The notes beneath the pieces are model-generated. The model searched no databases. It was given only the letters and a program-made list of their open reading frames with translations, and was not told the DNA's origin. A stretch of 64,000 nucleotides of DNA from Xylophilus sp. GOD-11R (GTDB lineage: Bacteria > Pseudomonadota > Gammaproteobacteria > Burkholderiales > Burkholderiaceae_C), in the NCBI RefSeq assembly GCF_033546935.1, contig NZ_CP137854.1:372001-436000 (forward strand). Direction: 5' to 3'. This document shows, piece by piece, positions 50,299 through 59,141 of the stretch. A program made the position numbers and the translations under genes. Within the stretch, counting starts at the first letter, position 1. Each line of letters begins with the position of its first letter.

Positions 50299-50982
50299 AT
50301 GCAAGCCTACGTCTACGAAAAAGCCCGCGAGATCGACGAAACCGAGTTCGCCGACTACCTGGACCCGCGCAAGACCGCCGTCGTCTCGATCGACATGCAC
50401 CGCGGCCATCTCGACGAATCACCCGACTGCCCTTGCCCCGCACCCCGGGCGCGTGACCTGGTGGCGCCGCTGGACGCCTTTCACGACCAGGTGCGCGCAG
50501 CGGGCGTGCGCCTGGTGCATGTGCGCGCCACCGTGCGGCCCCATGGCGAGGACGATTTGAACGGCATCCCCGCCGCCTGGCGCCGCACCTTTCCGCTGCA
50601 CGTGGGCGAAATCCCCAACTCGGCCGGCCACGCCATCGAGGGATCGAAATGGACCGAGTGGTGCACCCGGGTGGAGCCGGGGGACATGCAGGTCAGCACC
50701 AAGCGCCGGCTGTCGGCCTTCTATCCGAGCGACCTGGATTTTCTGCTGCGCAACCAGCGGGTCGAAACCGTGGTGCTCGATGGCGGGTTCACCGATTGCT
50801 GCGTGCTCAACACCGCATTCGATGCCAACAACTACAACTACCGGGTGATCGTGCTGCGCGATCTGGTGCGGGGGACGGATCCGCATCTGGAGGGGGCGGC
50901 ATTGAGCATGGTGTCGCTGCACCTCGGGTTGGTGATGGATTCGGCGGAATTGTTGCGGGTTTGGGCGCAGCGGCATGACTGA
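50299..50982 (+). CDS. Isochorismatase-fold cysteine hydrolase, RutB-like
   Basis: The 227-residue protein has the catalytic Asp-Lys-Cys set of the cysteine-hydrolase family: Asp32 (VVSIDMHRGH), Lys135 (QVSTKRRLSAF) and Cys168 (FTDCCVLNTAF). RutB hydrolyses (peroxy)ureidoacrylate, releasing carbamate in uracil breakdown. Given the upstream RutR operator and base importer, hydrolysis of a ureido or carbamoyl intermediate is the best guess. Related N-carbamoylsarcosine or biuret hydrolases (biuret amidohydrolase) are alternatives. No rutA, rutC-G are present. Confidence 0.87.
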   Translation: MQAYVYEKAREIDETEFADYLDPRKTAVVSIDMHRGHLDESPDCPCPAPRARDLVAPLDAFHDQVRAAGVRLVHVRATVRPHGEDDLNGIPAAWRRTFPLHVGEIPNSAGHAIEGSKWTEWCTRVEPGDMQVSTKRRLSAFYPSDLDFLLRNQRVETVVLDGGFTDCCVLNTAFDANNYNYRVIVLRDLVRGTDPHLEGAALSMVSLHLGLVMDSAELLRVWAQRHD

Positions 50983-51018
50983 TCGTTTGCGCTAGCGACA
51001 ACCCTTCAAGAAGTGGTC

Positions 51019-51275
51019 GCATCGACCACCCGCAGCCCGTCGCTGCTGTTCGTCCACCAGCCCAACTGGGACGCGGGGTCGGATGCCTGCGAGCTGCCTG
51101 GCGCCGGGCGAGTCGTCCCCATACGCGCCGGTCACCTGCGGCGACCACTGTGGCTATCGCGGCCGGCGCCACGCTGATGAAGGCGTCCTGCGAAAGCAAT
51201 TACCAGTGGTACCAGGCAATGCTGCTCGACCCGCAGGGCAATGTCTTTTGCATCGATTGCATGATTTATGAATCG
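51019..51275 (+). pseudogene. Decayed duplicate of the oxygenase and VOC gene ends
   Basis: 51019-51140 matches the 3' part of the 44069 oxygenase gene: the HQPN codons, then TGCCTGCGAGCTGCCTGGC against TGCCTGCCGAGCTGCCTGGC. At about 51145-51275 it switches to the 3' end of the VOC gene (GCGGCCGGCGCCACGCTGAT; CAGTGGTACCAGGCAATGCT). Frames are broken by small indels, and the middle of the pair is deleted. It is a relic of a second copy of the operon start, now at the operon's end. Confidence 0.8.
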
Positions 51276-51497
51276 GCACCTTTGAATGCGATTCGCCTAT
51301 TCTAAATTTTTGGTAGTGACCAATAACTACAGTTCGATCGCTCGAATGGGGCTTGGGATTTACTTTCGTTGTCATTTAGGGTGCAGTTTTGTAATTTCTT
51401 TCTACATCCCCCGCAAGGACCATTGCACTTGAACTTCCATCGAATGATATTGATCGAGCCGCCGATGCTTGGCGGCTAAATCATTTAAAGGATAGAA
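51276..51497. promoter_or_regulatory. AT-rich leader region of the first PEP-CTERM gene
   Basis: Composition drops sharply to AT-rich after the relic. A perfect 7-bp hairpin (AGCCGCC / GGCGGCT, 51457-51477) lies about 20 bases before the gene and is followed by AAAGGA, so it may be a leader structure. No promoter can be fixed. Confidence 0.3.
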
Positions 51498-52097
51498 ATG
51501 ACTCGTATATCCAAATTGGGCATACAGGCGGTTTTGGCTGCGATATCGTTGGCCGGCGGCTTGACGGCTCATGCCGCGGATTATGAATATACCGGCAACA
51601 CGACAGGCCAGCCGACATATGTTCGCATTGAGCCCGGTTCGGTGGGCCAAAATATGGAAATCGTCCCCTATTTTGCGTTTAAATTTTCTGTTGATGAAAC
51701 GGGCAACTACACATTCTCATCGGGTCCCCAACGCTTCATTTACACGTTTCTTTACGAGAATTCCTTTGTGCCGAGTTCCCCGCAGGACAACTACGTTGCG
51801 GGAAGTGGCAGTCCATTGGGTCCAAATATGGATTTCAACGCCAATTTAACACGCGGAGTGAGCTATATATTTGTCAATACCACCCAGACTCAACTTTATG
51901 GAGTTGGACCGTTCACCTCAATAATCAGCGGGCCCGGCAACATTACTCCGCTTGCAGCCGTGCCCGAGCCGGAAAGTTATGCCCTGTTTCTGGCGGGATT
52001 GGGACTAATGGGCGCTATGGTCTGCAGGACCGGCAACCGCCGAAATCAGGCCATGCGATTGCCTGACTCCTCCGGTTCATCGGGTGTTCGTGCATAA
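51498..52097 (+). CDS. PEP-CTERM sorting-domain protein
   Basis: The 199-residue exported protein has a signal peptide (to about residue 27, LTAHAA), a beta-rich middle with aromatic/Gly-Asn content, and the C-terminal sorting signal VPEPESYALFLAGLGLMGAM followed by CRTGNRR. Exosortase/archaeosortase-type enzymes cleave and anchor such proteins; none is encoded here. An unusual extra tail of about 20 residues follows the basic stop-transfer. It is a paralogue of the next gene (shared ISGPG.ITPLA.VPEPE). AAAGGA precedes the ATG. Low GC suggests acquisition together. Confidence 0.85.
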   Translation: MTRISKLGIQAVLAAISLAGGLTAHAADYEYTGNTTGQPTYVRIEPGSVGQNMEIVPYFAFKFSVDETGNYTFSSGPQRFIYTFLYENSFVPSSPQDNYVAGSGSPLGPNMDFNANLTRGVSYIFVNTTQTQLYGVGPFTSIISGPGNITPLAAVPEPESYALFLAGLGLMGAMVCRTGNRRNQAMRLPDSSGSSGVRA

Positions 52098-52425
52098 AAA
52101 CATGACCTTGAATTTCAAACGCGCCCGTTAGTACTCGCCATGGCACCCATGGGCAAACGGTCGTTGGTAAAAGATTCGCCCGTGGGTACGTGTTCACTGA
52201 CGGCCCCCCCCCTGACTTATCGAGTTTTGCATTCAAAAATTTAGGGTCGAATTTTCAGTGTTAACACGCCAAATGCCGTAGACGCCATGAACGGCGGCCA
52301 CGGGTACTTTGTTAATTTATGAAAATTGATTATCTGTGGCTGGACATTGGTTCGAAACGGCAGCGACTACTACGTAGACGATGATATATGCGTCAAATGT
52401 CAAAATTAACCATGAGGACTAGTAA
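52098..52425. other. Spacer between the two PEP-CTERM genes
   Basis: AT-rich 328-base spacer with a C9 run near 52203-52211. No gene, hairpin with T-run or clear promoter could be recognised. Confidence 0.3.
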
Positions 52426-52965
52426 ATGAGACTTCGAACATTATTTCTTGCCAAAAAAATGCTCTGTGTGGCGGCCGTCAGCATGGTCGCGACTGCAGCA
52501 AGTGCCGACCCATATTTTTATAACTACACAGGCGACACCACCAACGGTCTCGTAGTGGATGGGTTCAGAGCATATTTGTTGAATTTCCAGGTCGGCGCAT
52601 CAGGGAGCTATGATTTCTGGTCTGGAGCCACAGGCTTCGACATTGGCATGGTGCTTTATTCGTACCCTTTCGATCCTACCAATGTCACCGCGAACCTTAT
52701 CTCAGTAGCGGATAATAACGAAACCTTGGGTCATGAGTCATTCAGCGAAGACCTGACCGCGGGCGTGAAATATTCTTTGGCAATCTCCAGCGGCCATCGT
52801 AATGGATATGGCCCCTTCGACATGCAAATAAGCGGTCCCGGCGCAATCACGCCCTTGGCGACCGTGCCCGAGCCGGAAACCTTCGCCATGCTGCTGGCCG
52901 GCCTGGGACTGACGGGTGGCTTAGCTCGACGTCGGCGGGCTAACAAAAACCCATCGACCTGTTGA
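52426..52965 (+). CDS. PEP-CTERM sorting-domain protein (paralogue)
   Basis: The 179-residue protein has a signal peptide (to about residue 27, TAASA-D), a beta-rich domain with FWSGATGFDIGMVLYSYPFD, and the sorting signal VPEPETFAMLLAGLGLTGGL followed by ARRRRANK. It is like the gene 330 bases upstream in length, domain order and the ISGPGAITPLA linker, so the pair comes from a duplication. The surface or matrix role is unknown. A second copy of the signal confirms the first call. Confidence 0.87.
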   Translation: MRLRTLFLAKKMLCVAAVSMVATAASADPYFYNYTGDTTNGLVVDGFRAYLLNFQVGASGSYDFWSGATGFDIGMVLYSYPFDPTNVTANLISVADNNETLGHESFSEDLTAGVKYSLAISSGHRNGYGPFDMQISGPGAITPLATVPEPETFAMLLAGLGLTGGLARRRRANKNPSTC

Positions 52966-53401
52966 TGGCTTCACAGCCATCCTAAGCAATTTCCGTATTT
53001 TGGACGGATTTTCTGCCGATCTTTGTCGATTGAGCGAAATCATGGCGGCCCTACTTGAGTCGTCACTATTTTTTGCATGGATGGCGCAAGCGAATCGATT
53101 TGATCGGCGTTGCGCAGTGGCGGATGTTTGGTGCCCGCGTTGCCTTTCACTAAATGCTCCGCAGAAACGTCCGGTTCGTGCTGCTATTAACGCTACGCGC
53201 GGCGTGCATATTCGTCGCGCGCGTCTGCTCGCTCGGCGCTTCAAGTCTGTCGTGCTGTTGACTAGTTCGGAGAGCCGATATTCACGGTCATTTTTACCGA
53301 GAAACTATGCGGCGACGTCCATGGCGGGCGTCGTTTCTTAATTCATTTCCGACGCGCGGCGAGCAGAACGAGGTGGGCGTGAATACGCTCCACCGGGCGT
53401 A
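52966..53401. other. Non-coding stretch after the PEP-CTERM genes
   Basis: About 435 bases with short open frames on both strands and no recognisable product; codon use is irregular. Composition returns to GC-rich toward 53.2 kb. Nothing supportable is seen. Confidence 0.3.
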
Positions 53402-53550
53402 AACGCTGAAGTCACCGTGGCGGTCTACGAGCTGACCCAGACCAACGTGCATACCTCCGACCCGGCCCATACCGGCTTCTCCATTCAAACCGGCGAGACC
53501 GCTCGCGGGGTATCGAGGTGGAGTCGGCGCGCTACCGCTGGTGCTCTAAC
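53402..53550 (+). pseudogene. Remnant of a TonB-dependent siderophore receptor
   Basis: The frame from 53402 reads NAEVTVAVYELTQTNV then GFSIQTGETARG, a recognisable stretch of the beta-barrel of FpvA/FhuE-like receptors (VxRLTqTNvltpDPanpgfsvQtGEvrSrGiEle). After a frameshift near 53512 it continues GIEVESARY in the next frame and ends at a stop. The rest of the gene is gone. Confidence 0.7.
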
Positions 53551-53944
53551 CCAGCGCCTGGCCGACCATCAGCCGGTGGCCGTCCGGCGTGGCGACCAGG
53601 AACTCGCGCATGCGGTGCGGCCGGTCGGCCGGGGCCTGCAGGATGATCGCGCCGCGCCGGGTGAACTCGCGGTGCAGGGCGTCGGCGTCGTCGACATGCA
53701 GGTACGCGAAGTAGCTGTGGTCGCCGGTGGCAGAGGGCGGCGGCGCATCCGGGCAGTAGCCCAGCATCACCCGCACGCTGCCCCGGCAGGCGAGGTGCCA
53801 GCCGGAGTCGGCCGGCCAGTCGATGGTGAAGCCGAGTGCATCGCGGAAGTAGGCCGCATTGCGTTGCAGGTCCGGCACCGCCAGGACGAATGCAAAAGCC
53901 TTCAACGAATTCGTTGGCGCAACGGGCGGCACGGGTGGCGGCAT
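53546..53944 (-). CDS. VOC family (glyoxalase-like) protein
   Basis: The 132-residue protein has SLKAFAFVLAVPDLQRNAAYF, DHSYFAYLHVDDADALHREF and EFLVATPDGHRLMVGQ, the two VOC modules. The N-terminus is Pro-rich. The ATG at 53944 fits family size; the frame extends to 54001. It is unrelated in close sequence to the VOC gene at 45084. No operon partner lies on its strand. Substrate unknown (resistance or catabolic enzyme). Confidence 0.8.
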   Translation of the reverse strand: MPPPVPPVAPTNSLKAFAFVLAVPDLQRNAAYFRDALGFTIDWPADSGWHLACRGSVRVMLGYCPDAPPPSATGDHSYFAYLHVDDADALHREFTRRGAIILQAPADRPHRMREFLVATPDGHRLMVGQALG

Positions 53945-54111
53945 GGCGATCCGGTGGTGGAGGAGGGAAGCCCGGCGAAAGGGTAATCCCGAGCGTAGCA
54001 AGAAATGGACATTTTGTTACCTGCCGCCTAATATCCGGCGACGTACTGACCGTCGCACGTGCATGACGTGGGGTCGGCATACCGGCGGCGATTCGGTCGG
54101 GAGGTCGATAC

Positions 54112-55182
54112 ATGCCAGAAATCTTCCGGCACAGAAATCCTGCGGTGGACATCGCCAAGGGCCTGGCGATGTTGCTGGTGCTCTACGGTCATGGCCTGGG
54201 TGTGTTCGTGGGCGGTGCGAACCGCGAATTCGTCTTCGAACAGCTAAAAATCATCTACGCCTTCCACATGCCGGTGTTCTTCATGCTGTCGGGCATGGTG
54301 TTCACGGCGCGTCGCTGGGCCGAAACCCTGCGCCGAGCGTTGTCGCTGCTGCTCACCGCCTACATCGTGCACCTGCTGTGCTGGGTGTACGGCGCGGCGA
54401 TGCACGAGGGGCCGGTCAACTGGGCCGGCCTGATCCGGCCGCTGCTCGAACTGAGGCAATTCTGGTCGGTCATCGTCTGGTTTCTGGCGGCGCTGGCCCT
54501 GGTCCAGACGGTCTATTTCGCGGCGATCACCGCCGGGCGCTGGGGCCGGATCGTGATCATCGGCCTGGTGGTCGCGGCGTTCGTCTGGGCCCAGGGCCGG
54601 CGCTCGAACGTGTTCGAGCTGTCGGCGCTGTTGCCGGGCCTGGTGTTCTACGGGCTCGGCCATGCCTTGGCGCACGCGGGCGTGCTGTGGCGGGTCGGCC
54701 GGCGGCATGGAGCGGTCATAGCAGGGCTGGCGTTGGCGACTGTCTGGCTGGCGGGGCTCAACGGCGGCTGCGCCGGGGATGCGGCTGGCACCTGCGACAA
54801 CCTGCCCGGCGCCTTCATCGTGTTGATGATCGCGGGGCAGTACGGCTTTCTGCCGCTGTTCCTGGCCGCGGCCCTGGCGGGCAGCGCGCTGGTGCTGGGC
54901 TTGGCGCGGCTGATCGAGCTGCACCATGCCTGGAGCGCGGCGGCGCTGGCCTGGGTGGGGCGGCGCAGCTTGCAATTGCTGGTCATCAACGGCTTGCTGA
55001 TCTTCTTTCTGCACCCGGTTCTCGAGCCGGCCTGGCAGGACGCCGGTCGGTGGTGGACGGAGGTCGGCGCCCTCGGCCTGGTCGCCGGGCAGTTGCTGGT
55101 GGCATGGCTGTTCGCCGGCATCACCTCCGCACCGCTGCGCTTGGCGAAATTCCTGGTGGCGCGGGTGCCGGCACTGCGCTGA
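54112..55182 (+). CDS. Membrane acyltransferase (acyltransferase family 3)
   Basis: The 356-residue multi-helix protein begins FRHRNPAVDIAKGLAMLLVL, has YAFHMPVFFMLSGMVF (acyltransferase-3 signature with the H..FF segment) and about ten helices. This type (YcfT/fucose O-acetylase-like) moves acetyl or succinyl groups to surface sugars or lipids. It has no glycan gene cluster beside it. The start MPEIFRH was preferred; the GTG/ATG choices upstream lie in non-family sequence. Confidence 0.82.
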   Translation: MPEIFRHRNPAVDIAKGLAMLLVLYGHGLGVFVGGANREFVFEQLKIIYAFHMPVFFMLSGMVFTARRWAETLRRALSLLLTAYIVHLLCWVYGAAMHEGPVNWAGLIRPLLELRQFWSVIVWFLAALALVQTVYFAAITAGRWGRIVIIGLVVAAFVWAQGRRSNVFELSALLPGLVFYGLGHALAHAGVLWRVGRRHGAVIAGLALATVWLAGLNGGCAGDAAGTCDNLPGAFIVLMIAGQYGFLPLFLAAALAGSALVLGLARLIELHHAWSAAALAWVGRRSLQLLVINGLLIFFLHPVLEPAWQDAGRWWTEVGALGLVAGQLLVAWLFAGITSAPLRLAKFLVARVPALR

Positions 55183-55262
55183 GGGCGGTCGGTCACAGCT
55201 GGTAGCAGGGCTGGGGCGTCGGGGTGCCCATGATTTGGGCACAACCCCACGAAGGCACTCCC

Positions 55263-55799
55263 ATGGAATTCACCGTCAACGGAACCCCCGTTCGGGCGGA
55301 GGTCGACCTGCGCACCTCGCTGCTCGACCTGCTGCGCGATCACCTCGGCCTCACCGGCTCCAAGAAAGGCTGCAACCAGGGCGCGTGCGGCGCCTGCACC
55401 GTGCTGGTCGATGGCGAGCGCATCAACGCGTGCTTGGCGCTGGCGGTGCAGTACCAGGGCCGCGACATCACCACCGTCGAAGGCTTGAGCGGCCCCGAGG
55501 GCCTGCACCGCTTGCAGCAGGCTTTCGTGGAGCACGACGGCTTTCAGTGCGGTTACTGCACTCCCGGCCAGCTGTGCTCGGCCGTGGGCATGATGGGTGA
55601 GGTGCGGCGCGGCATGCCGAGCGTGGTCACGGCCGACCTCGCAGCGCCGGTGGCCGTGCTCAGCTCCGAGGAGCTGCGCGAACGCATGAGCGGCAACCTG
55701 TGCCGCTGCGGTGCCTACAACGGCATCGTCGAAGCCATCGCGGAGACTTTCGAGTCCGGCGCCGACCGGCAGCCCGCTGCCTGGAAGGAGGCCGCATGA
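55263..55799 (+). CDS. Molybdenum hydroxylase, 2Fe-2S subunit (PaoA/YagT-like)
   Basis: The 178-residue iron-sulfur subunit has the plant-type cluster Cys in GCNQGACGACTVLVDG and the second cluster in CGYCTPGQLCSAVGMM and NLCRCGAYNGIVEA. It passes electrons from the molybdenum site to FAD. No Tat signal is visible, unlike E. coli PaoA, so the complex may be cytoplasmic. It overlaps the FAD-subunit gene by four bases (ATGA). Confidence 0.94.
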   Translation: MEFTVNGTPVRAEVDLRTSLLDLLRDHLGLTGSKKGCNQGACGACTVLVDGERINACLALAVQYQGRDITTVEGLSGPEGLHRLQQAFVEHDGFQCGYCTPGQLCSAVGMMGEVRRGMPSVVTADLAAPVAVLSSEELRERMSGNLCRCGAYNGIVEAIAETFESGADRQPAAWKEAA

Positions 55800-56782
55800 A
55801 CCCCTTCGCCTACCACCGGGCCGACAGCGCACGCGCGGCCGTCGACCTGGCCGCGCAGGCCGCGACGGCGCGCTTTCTCGGCGGCGGCACCAACCTGGTC
55901 GACCTGATGCGCGAGACCATCGAGCGGCCGGACACGCTGGTCGATGTGTCGGGCCTGTCGAAATCGATCGAGGCGCGCGAGGACGGCAGCGTGCTGATCG
56001 GCGCGGCCGCCAGCAACAGCGCGGTCGCGGCGCACCCGGCGATACGCCAGCGTTTTCCGGTGCTGGCGCGGGCGATCCTGGCGGGCGCCAGCGGCCAGAT
56101 CCGCAACATGGCGACCGTCGGCGGCAACCTGCTCCAGCGCACCCGCTGCGCCTATTTCTACGACCAGGCTTCGCGCTGCAACAAGCGCGAGCCGGGCACC
56201 GGATGCGATGCACGCGAGGGCTTCAACCGCATCCACGCGATCCTGGGCGCGTCGGCGTCGTGCGTGGCTACCCATCCGTCGGACATGTGCGTGGCGCTGG
56301 CCGCGCTTGGCGCCACGGTCCATGTGCAGGGGCCGGCCGGTGCACGCACCGTCGCGCTGGTCGACCTGCACCGGCTGCCGGGGGATGCACCGCAGGTGGA
56401 GCATCAGCTCGCGCCGGGTGAACTCATCGTGGCGGTGGAGCTGCCCGCGCTCAGCTTCGGTGCGTGCTCCACCTATCGCAAGGTGCGCGATCGTTCCAGC
56501 TATGCCTTCGCACTGGTGTCGGTGGCTGCCGCGCTCGACCTGGAAGGCGACGCGGTGCGCGAGGTGCGCATCGCCATCGGCGGAGTCGCCGCCAAGCCCT
56601 GGCGCGCCTTCCGCGCCGAAGAAGCCCTGCGCGGCGGGCCGGCCACCGAGGCCGCTTTCCAGGCCGCCGCCCAGGCCGAGCTGGCCGAAGCGGCCGGCCT
56701 GCGCGACAACACGTTCAAGATCGAACTGGCCCGCCGCACCATCGTGGCGGTGCTCGGTCAACTGAAGGGAGAAGCAGCATGA
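55796..56782 (+). CDS. Molybdenum hydroxylase, FAD subunit (PaoB/YagS-like)
   Basis: The 328-residue flavoprotein has the FAD-binding RFLGGGTNLVDLM and GQIRNMATVGGNLLQRTRC. It also has the four-cysteine insert found in PaoB and 4-hydroxybenzoyl-CoA reductase, RCAYFYD, SRCNKREPGTGCDAREG and HPSDMC, which binds an extra [4Fe-4S] cluster. It is coupled by ATGA overlaps to the genes on each side. The substrate is likely an aldehyde or aromatic heterocycle. Confidence 0.94.
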   Translation: MNPFAYHRADSARAAVDLAAQAATARFLGGGTNLVDLMRETIERPDTLVDVSGLSKSIEAREDGSVLIGAAASNSAVAAHPAIRQRFPVLARAILAGASGQIRNMATVGGNLLQRTRCAYFYDQASRCNKREPGTGCDAREGFNRIHAILGASASCVATHPSDMCVALAALGATVHVQGPAGARTVALVDLHRLPGDAPQVEHQLAPGELIVAVELPALSFGACSTYRKVRDRSSYAFALVSVAAALDLEGDAVREVRIAIGGVAAKPWRAFRAEEALRGGPATEAAFQAAAQAELAEAAGLRDNTFKIELARRTIVAVLGQLKGEAA

Positions 56783-59088
56783 GCATCGTCCAGGAAGTCG
56801 TCCAGAAGGCGATGCTGAACGTGATTCCCCATGTGCCCGACCGCTGGCTGCCCGGCGCTTCGCCCGACCCGCTGCGCCACGAGCAGGTGCAGTTCGGCCG
56901 CGCGGTGTCGCGGGTGGACGGGCCGCTCAAGGTCCAGGGCAAGGCGCGCTTCGCCGCCGAGGTGGAGATGGATGGCATGCTCTATGCGGCCGTCGAGTTC
57001 AGCACCATCGCGGCCGGCCGCATCGCCGCGCTCGACACGGCCGCCGCCGAAGCCGCGCCGGGCGTGGCGCTGGTCATGACCTGGCGCAACGCGCCGCGCA
57101 TGTCGCCGCCCGCGATCATGATGACCAAGCCCAAGGCCGCCGGCGCCAACGACCTGCCGGTGATGCAGGACGAGGTCATCCGCTGGAACGGCCAGCCGGT
57201 GGCGGTGGTGCTGGCCGAAACGCAGGAGCAGGCCGACCATGCGAAGTCGCTGATTCGCGTGCGCTACGACCTGGAACCGGCGGTCACGTGTTTTGCCGAC
57301 GCCATGGCGAAGGCGCGGGTGCCCGACAGCATCCTGGGCGAGCCGCCCCGCGTGGAGATCGGCGACGCCGAAGCCGCGCTGCGGGCGGCGGCCACGAAGG
57401 TCGACGCCATCTACACCACGCCTCGCCACAACCACAACGCGATCGAACTGCATGCCGCCACCGTCGCCTGGAACGACGGCAAGCTGGTGGTGCACGACGC
57501 CTCGCAGATGATCAACGGCACCGCCTGGACGCTGGCGCAGATGTTCGGCATCGACGAGGCCGACGTGCATGTCAGCTCGCCTTTCGTGGGCGGCGGCTTC
57601 GGCGGCAAATGCCTGTGGGACCACCAGATCCTGGCGGCCGCGGCATCGAAGATCGCCGGCCGGCCGGTGCGGCTGGTGCTCACCCGCGAAGGCGTGTTCC
57701 GCACGGTCGGCGGCCGTACCCGCACCGAGCAGCGCGTGGCGCTGGGCGCCAAGGCCGACGGCACGCTGGCCGCGCTGATCCACACCGGCTGCGTGGCGAT
57801 GACGCCACACAATAACTGCCCCGAGCAGTTCACCTTTCCGGCGCGCCACCTCTACGCCACCGAGACGATGCTGCTGGAGCAGAAGGTGGCCGACATGAAC
57901 ATGGTGGTCAACACCTTCATGCGCGCACCGGGCGAGTCGGTCGGCACCTTCGCGCTGGAGAGCGCGCTCGACGAACTGGCGCATGCGATGCAGCTCTGCC
58001 CGGTGGAACTGCGCCGCCGCATCGAACCCGAGAAGGATCCGACCTCGGGCCACGCGTTCTCGTCGCGCCACTACCAGCGCGCGCTGGCCGAGGGCGCTGC
58101 CCGCTTCGGCTGGGACCGCCGCTCGGCCACGCCCGGCGCGCGCCGAGAGGGCGAATGGCTGGTCGGCATGGGCGTGGCGACCGCCACCTATCCCTACTTC
58201 CGCATGCCCGGCGGCGCGGCCCGCATCACCGTCACCGCCGACCATCGCGCCACGGTGCAGATGGCCAGCCACGAGATGGGCATGGGCACCGCCACCGTGC
58301 AGGCGCAGCACCTTGCGGCGCGGCTCGGCCTGCCGCTGGAGAACGTGGCGTTCGAGTACGGCGATTCGAAAATGCCCGACGGCACGCTGGCCGGCGGCTC
58401 GTCGCAGACCGCCTCGATCGGCGCGACGGTGATCGCGGTGCACGAGGCGCTGGTCAAGCGCCTGATCGAGAAGGCCGGCAAGGAGTCGCCGCTGCACGGC
58501 CTGTCGGCCGACGAGGTGGAGACCCGCGACGGCGGCGTGTGGAAGGTGGGCGAGCCCGAGCGGGGCGAAAGCTACGCCGCCATCCTGCGGCGGGCCGGCA
58601 TCGCCGAGCTGTCGGCCGAAGCCAAGGCCCCGCCGCCGCTGGAGGCGCAGAAGTACTCCATGCATTCCTACGGTGCGCAGTTCTGCGAGGTGCGGGTGAA
58701 CGCGGTGACCGGCGAGACGCGGGTGTCGCGCTTTCTGGGCTCCTTCGACTGCGGCCGCATCCTCAACCCCAAGACGGCGGCCAGCCAGTTCAAGGGCGGC
58801 ATCATCATGGGCCTGGGCCTGGCGCTGACCGAGGAGACCTTCTTCGACGAGCGCAGCGGCCGCATCATGAATCCGAGCTTGGCGGAGTACCACGTGCCGG
58901 TGCACCTCGACGTGCCGGCGATCGATGTGATGTGGACCGACGAGCCCGATCCGCACAGCCCGATGGGCGCCCACGGCATCGGCGAGATCGGCATCACCGG
59001 CGTGGGTGCGGCGGTGGCCAACGCCATCTTCAATGCCACCGGCCGGCGGGTGCGCGATCTGCCGATCACGCTCGACAAGCTGTTGTAG
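56779..59088 (+). CDS. Molybdenum hydroxylase, molybdopterin subunit (PaoC/YagR-like)
   Basis: The 769-residue catalytic subunit has QVQFGRAVSRVDGPLKVQGK at the start, FVGGGFGGKCLWDHQI (molybdopterin cytosine dinucleotide contacts), RAPGESVGTFALESALDE (the PaoC-type Arg/Glu region) and the catalytic Glu near 736 in HGIGEIGITGVGAA. It hydroxylates aldehydes or N-heterocycles with water as oxygen source. No XdhC/PaoD-type maturation factor is next door. It closes the three-gene operon; hipBA follows with a separate promoter. Confidence 0.94.
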   Translation: MSIVQEVVQKAMLNVIPHVPDRWLPGASPDPLRHEQVQFGRAVSRVDGPLKVQGKARFAAEVEMDGMLYAAVEFSTIAAGRIAALDTAAAEAAPGVALVMTWRNAPRMSPPAIMMTKPKAAGANDLPVMQDEVIRWNGQPVAVVLAETQEQADHAKSLIRVRYDLEPAVTCFADAMAKARVPDSILGEPPRVEIGDAEAALRAAATKVDAIYTTPRHNHNAIELHAATVAWNDGKLVVHDASQMINGTAWTLAQMFGIDEADVHVSSPFVGGGFGGKCLWDHQILAAAASKIAGRPVRLVLTREGVFRTVGGRTRTEQRVALGAKADGTLAALIHTGCVAMTPHNNCPEQFTFPARHLYATETMLLEQKVADMNMVVNTFMRAPGESVGTFALESALDELAHAMQLCPVELRRRIEPEKDPTSGHAFSSRHYQRALAEGAARFGWDRRSATPGARREGEWLVGMGVATATYPYFRMPGGAARITVTADHRATVQMASHEMGMGTATVQAQHLAARLGLPLENVAFEYGDSKMPDGTLAGGSSQTASIGATVIAVHEALVKRLIEKAGKESPLHGLSADEVETRDGGVWKVGEPERGESYAAILRRAGIAELSAEAKAPPPLEAQKYSMHSYGAQFCEVRVNAVTGETRVSRFLGSFDCGRILNPKTAASQFKGGIIMGLGLALTEETFFDERSGRIMNPSLAEYHVPVHLDVPAIDVMWTDEPDPHSPMGAHGIGEIGITGVGAAVANAIFNATGRRVRDLPITLDKLL

Positions 59089-59096
59089 CTGCAAGT

Positions 59097-59141
59097 CATA
59101 GCTGACAAAGCAGCCGATCAACGGCTAAAGTGTCAGCTATG
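59097..59141. promoter_or_regulatory. Inverted repeat over the hipB start (operator)
   Basis: CATAGCTGACA (59097-59107) and TGTCAGCTATG (59131-59141) are perfect 11-bp arms 23 bases apart. The right arm includes the hipB ATG, so binding by HipB would block transcription and perhaps cover the ribosome site, as expected for toxin-antitoxin autoregulation. Confidence 0.75.

Noticed and set aside
51498..52965. PEP-CTERM genes as part of an exosortase/exopolysaccharide locus
   Set aside because: No exosortase or glycan genes lie in the window; they are stand-alone substrates.
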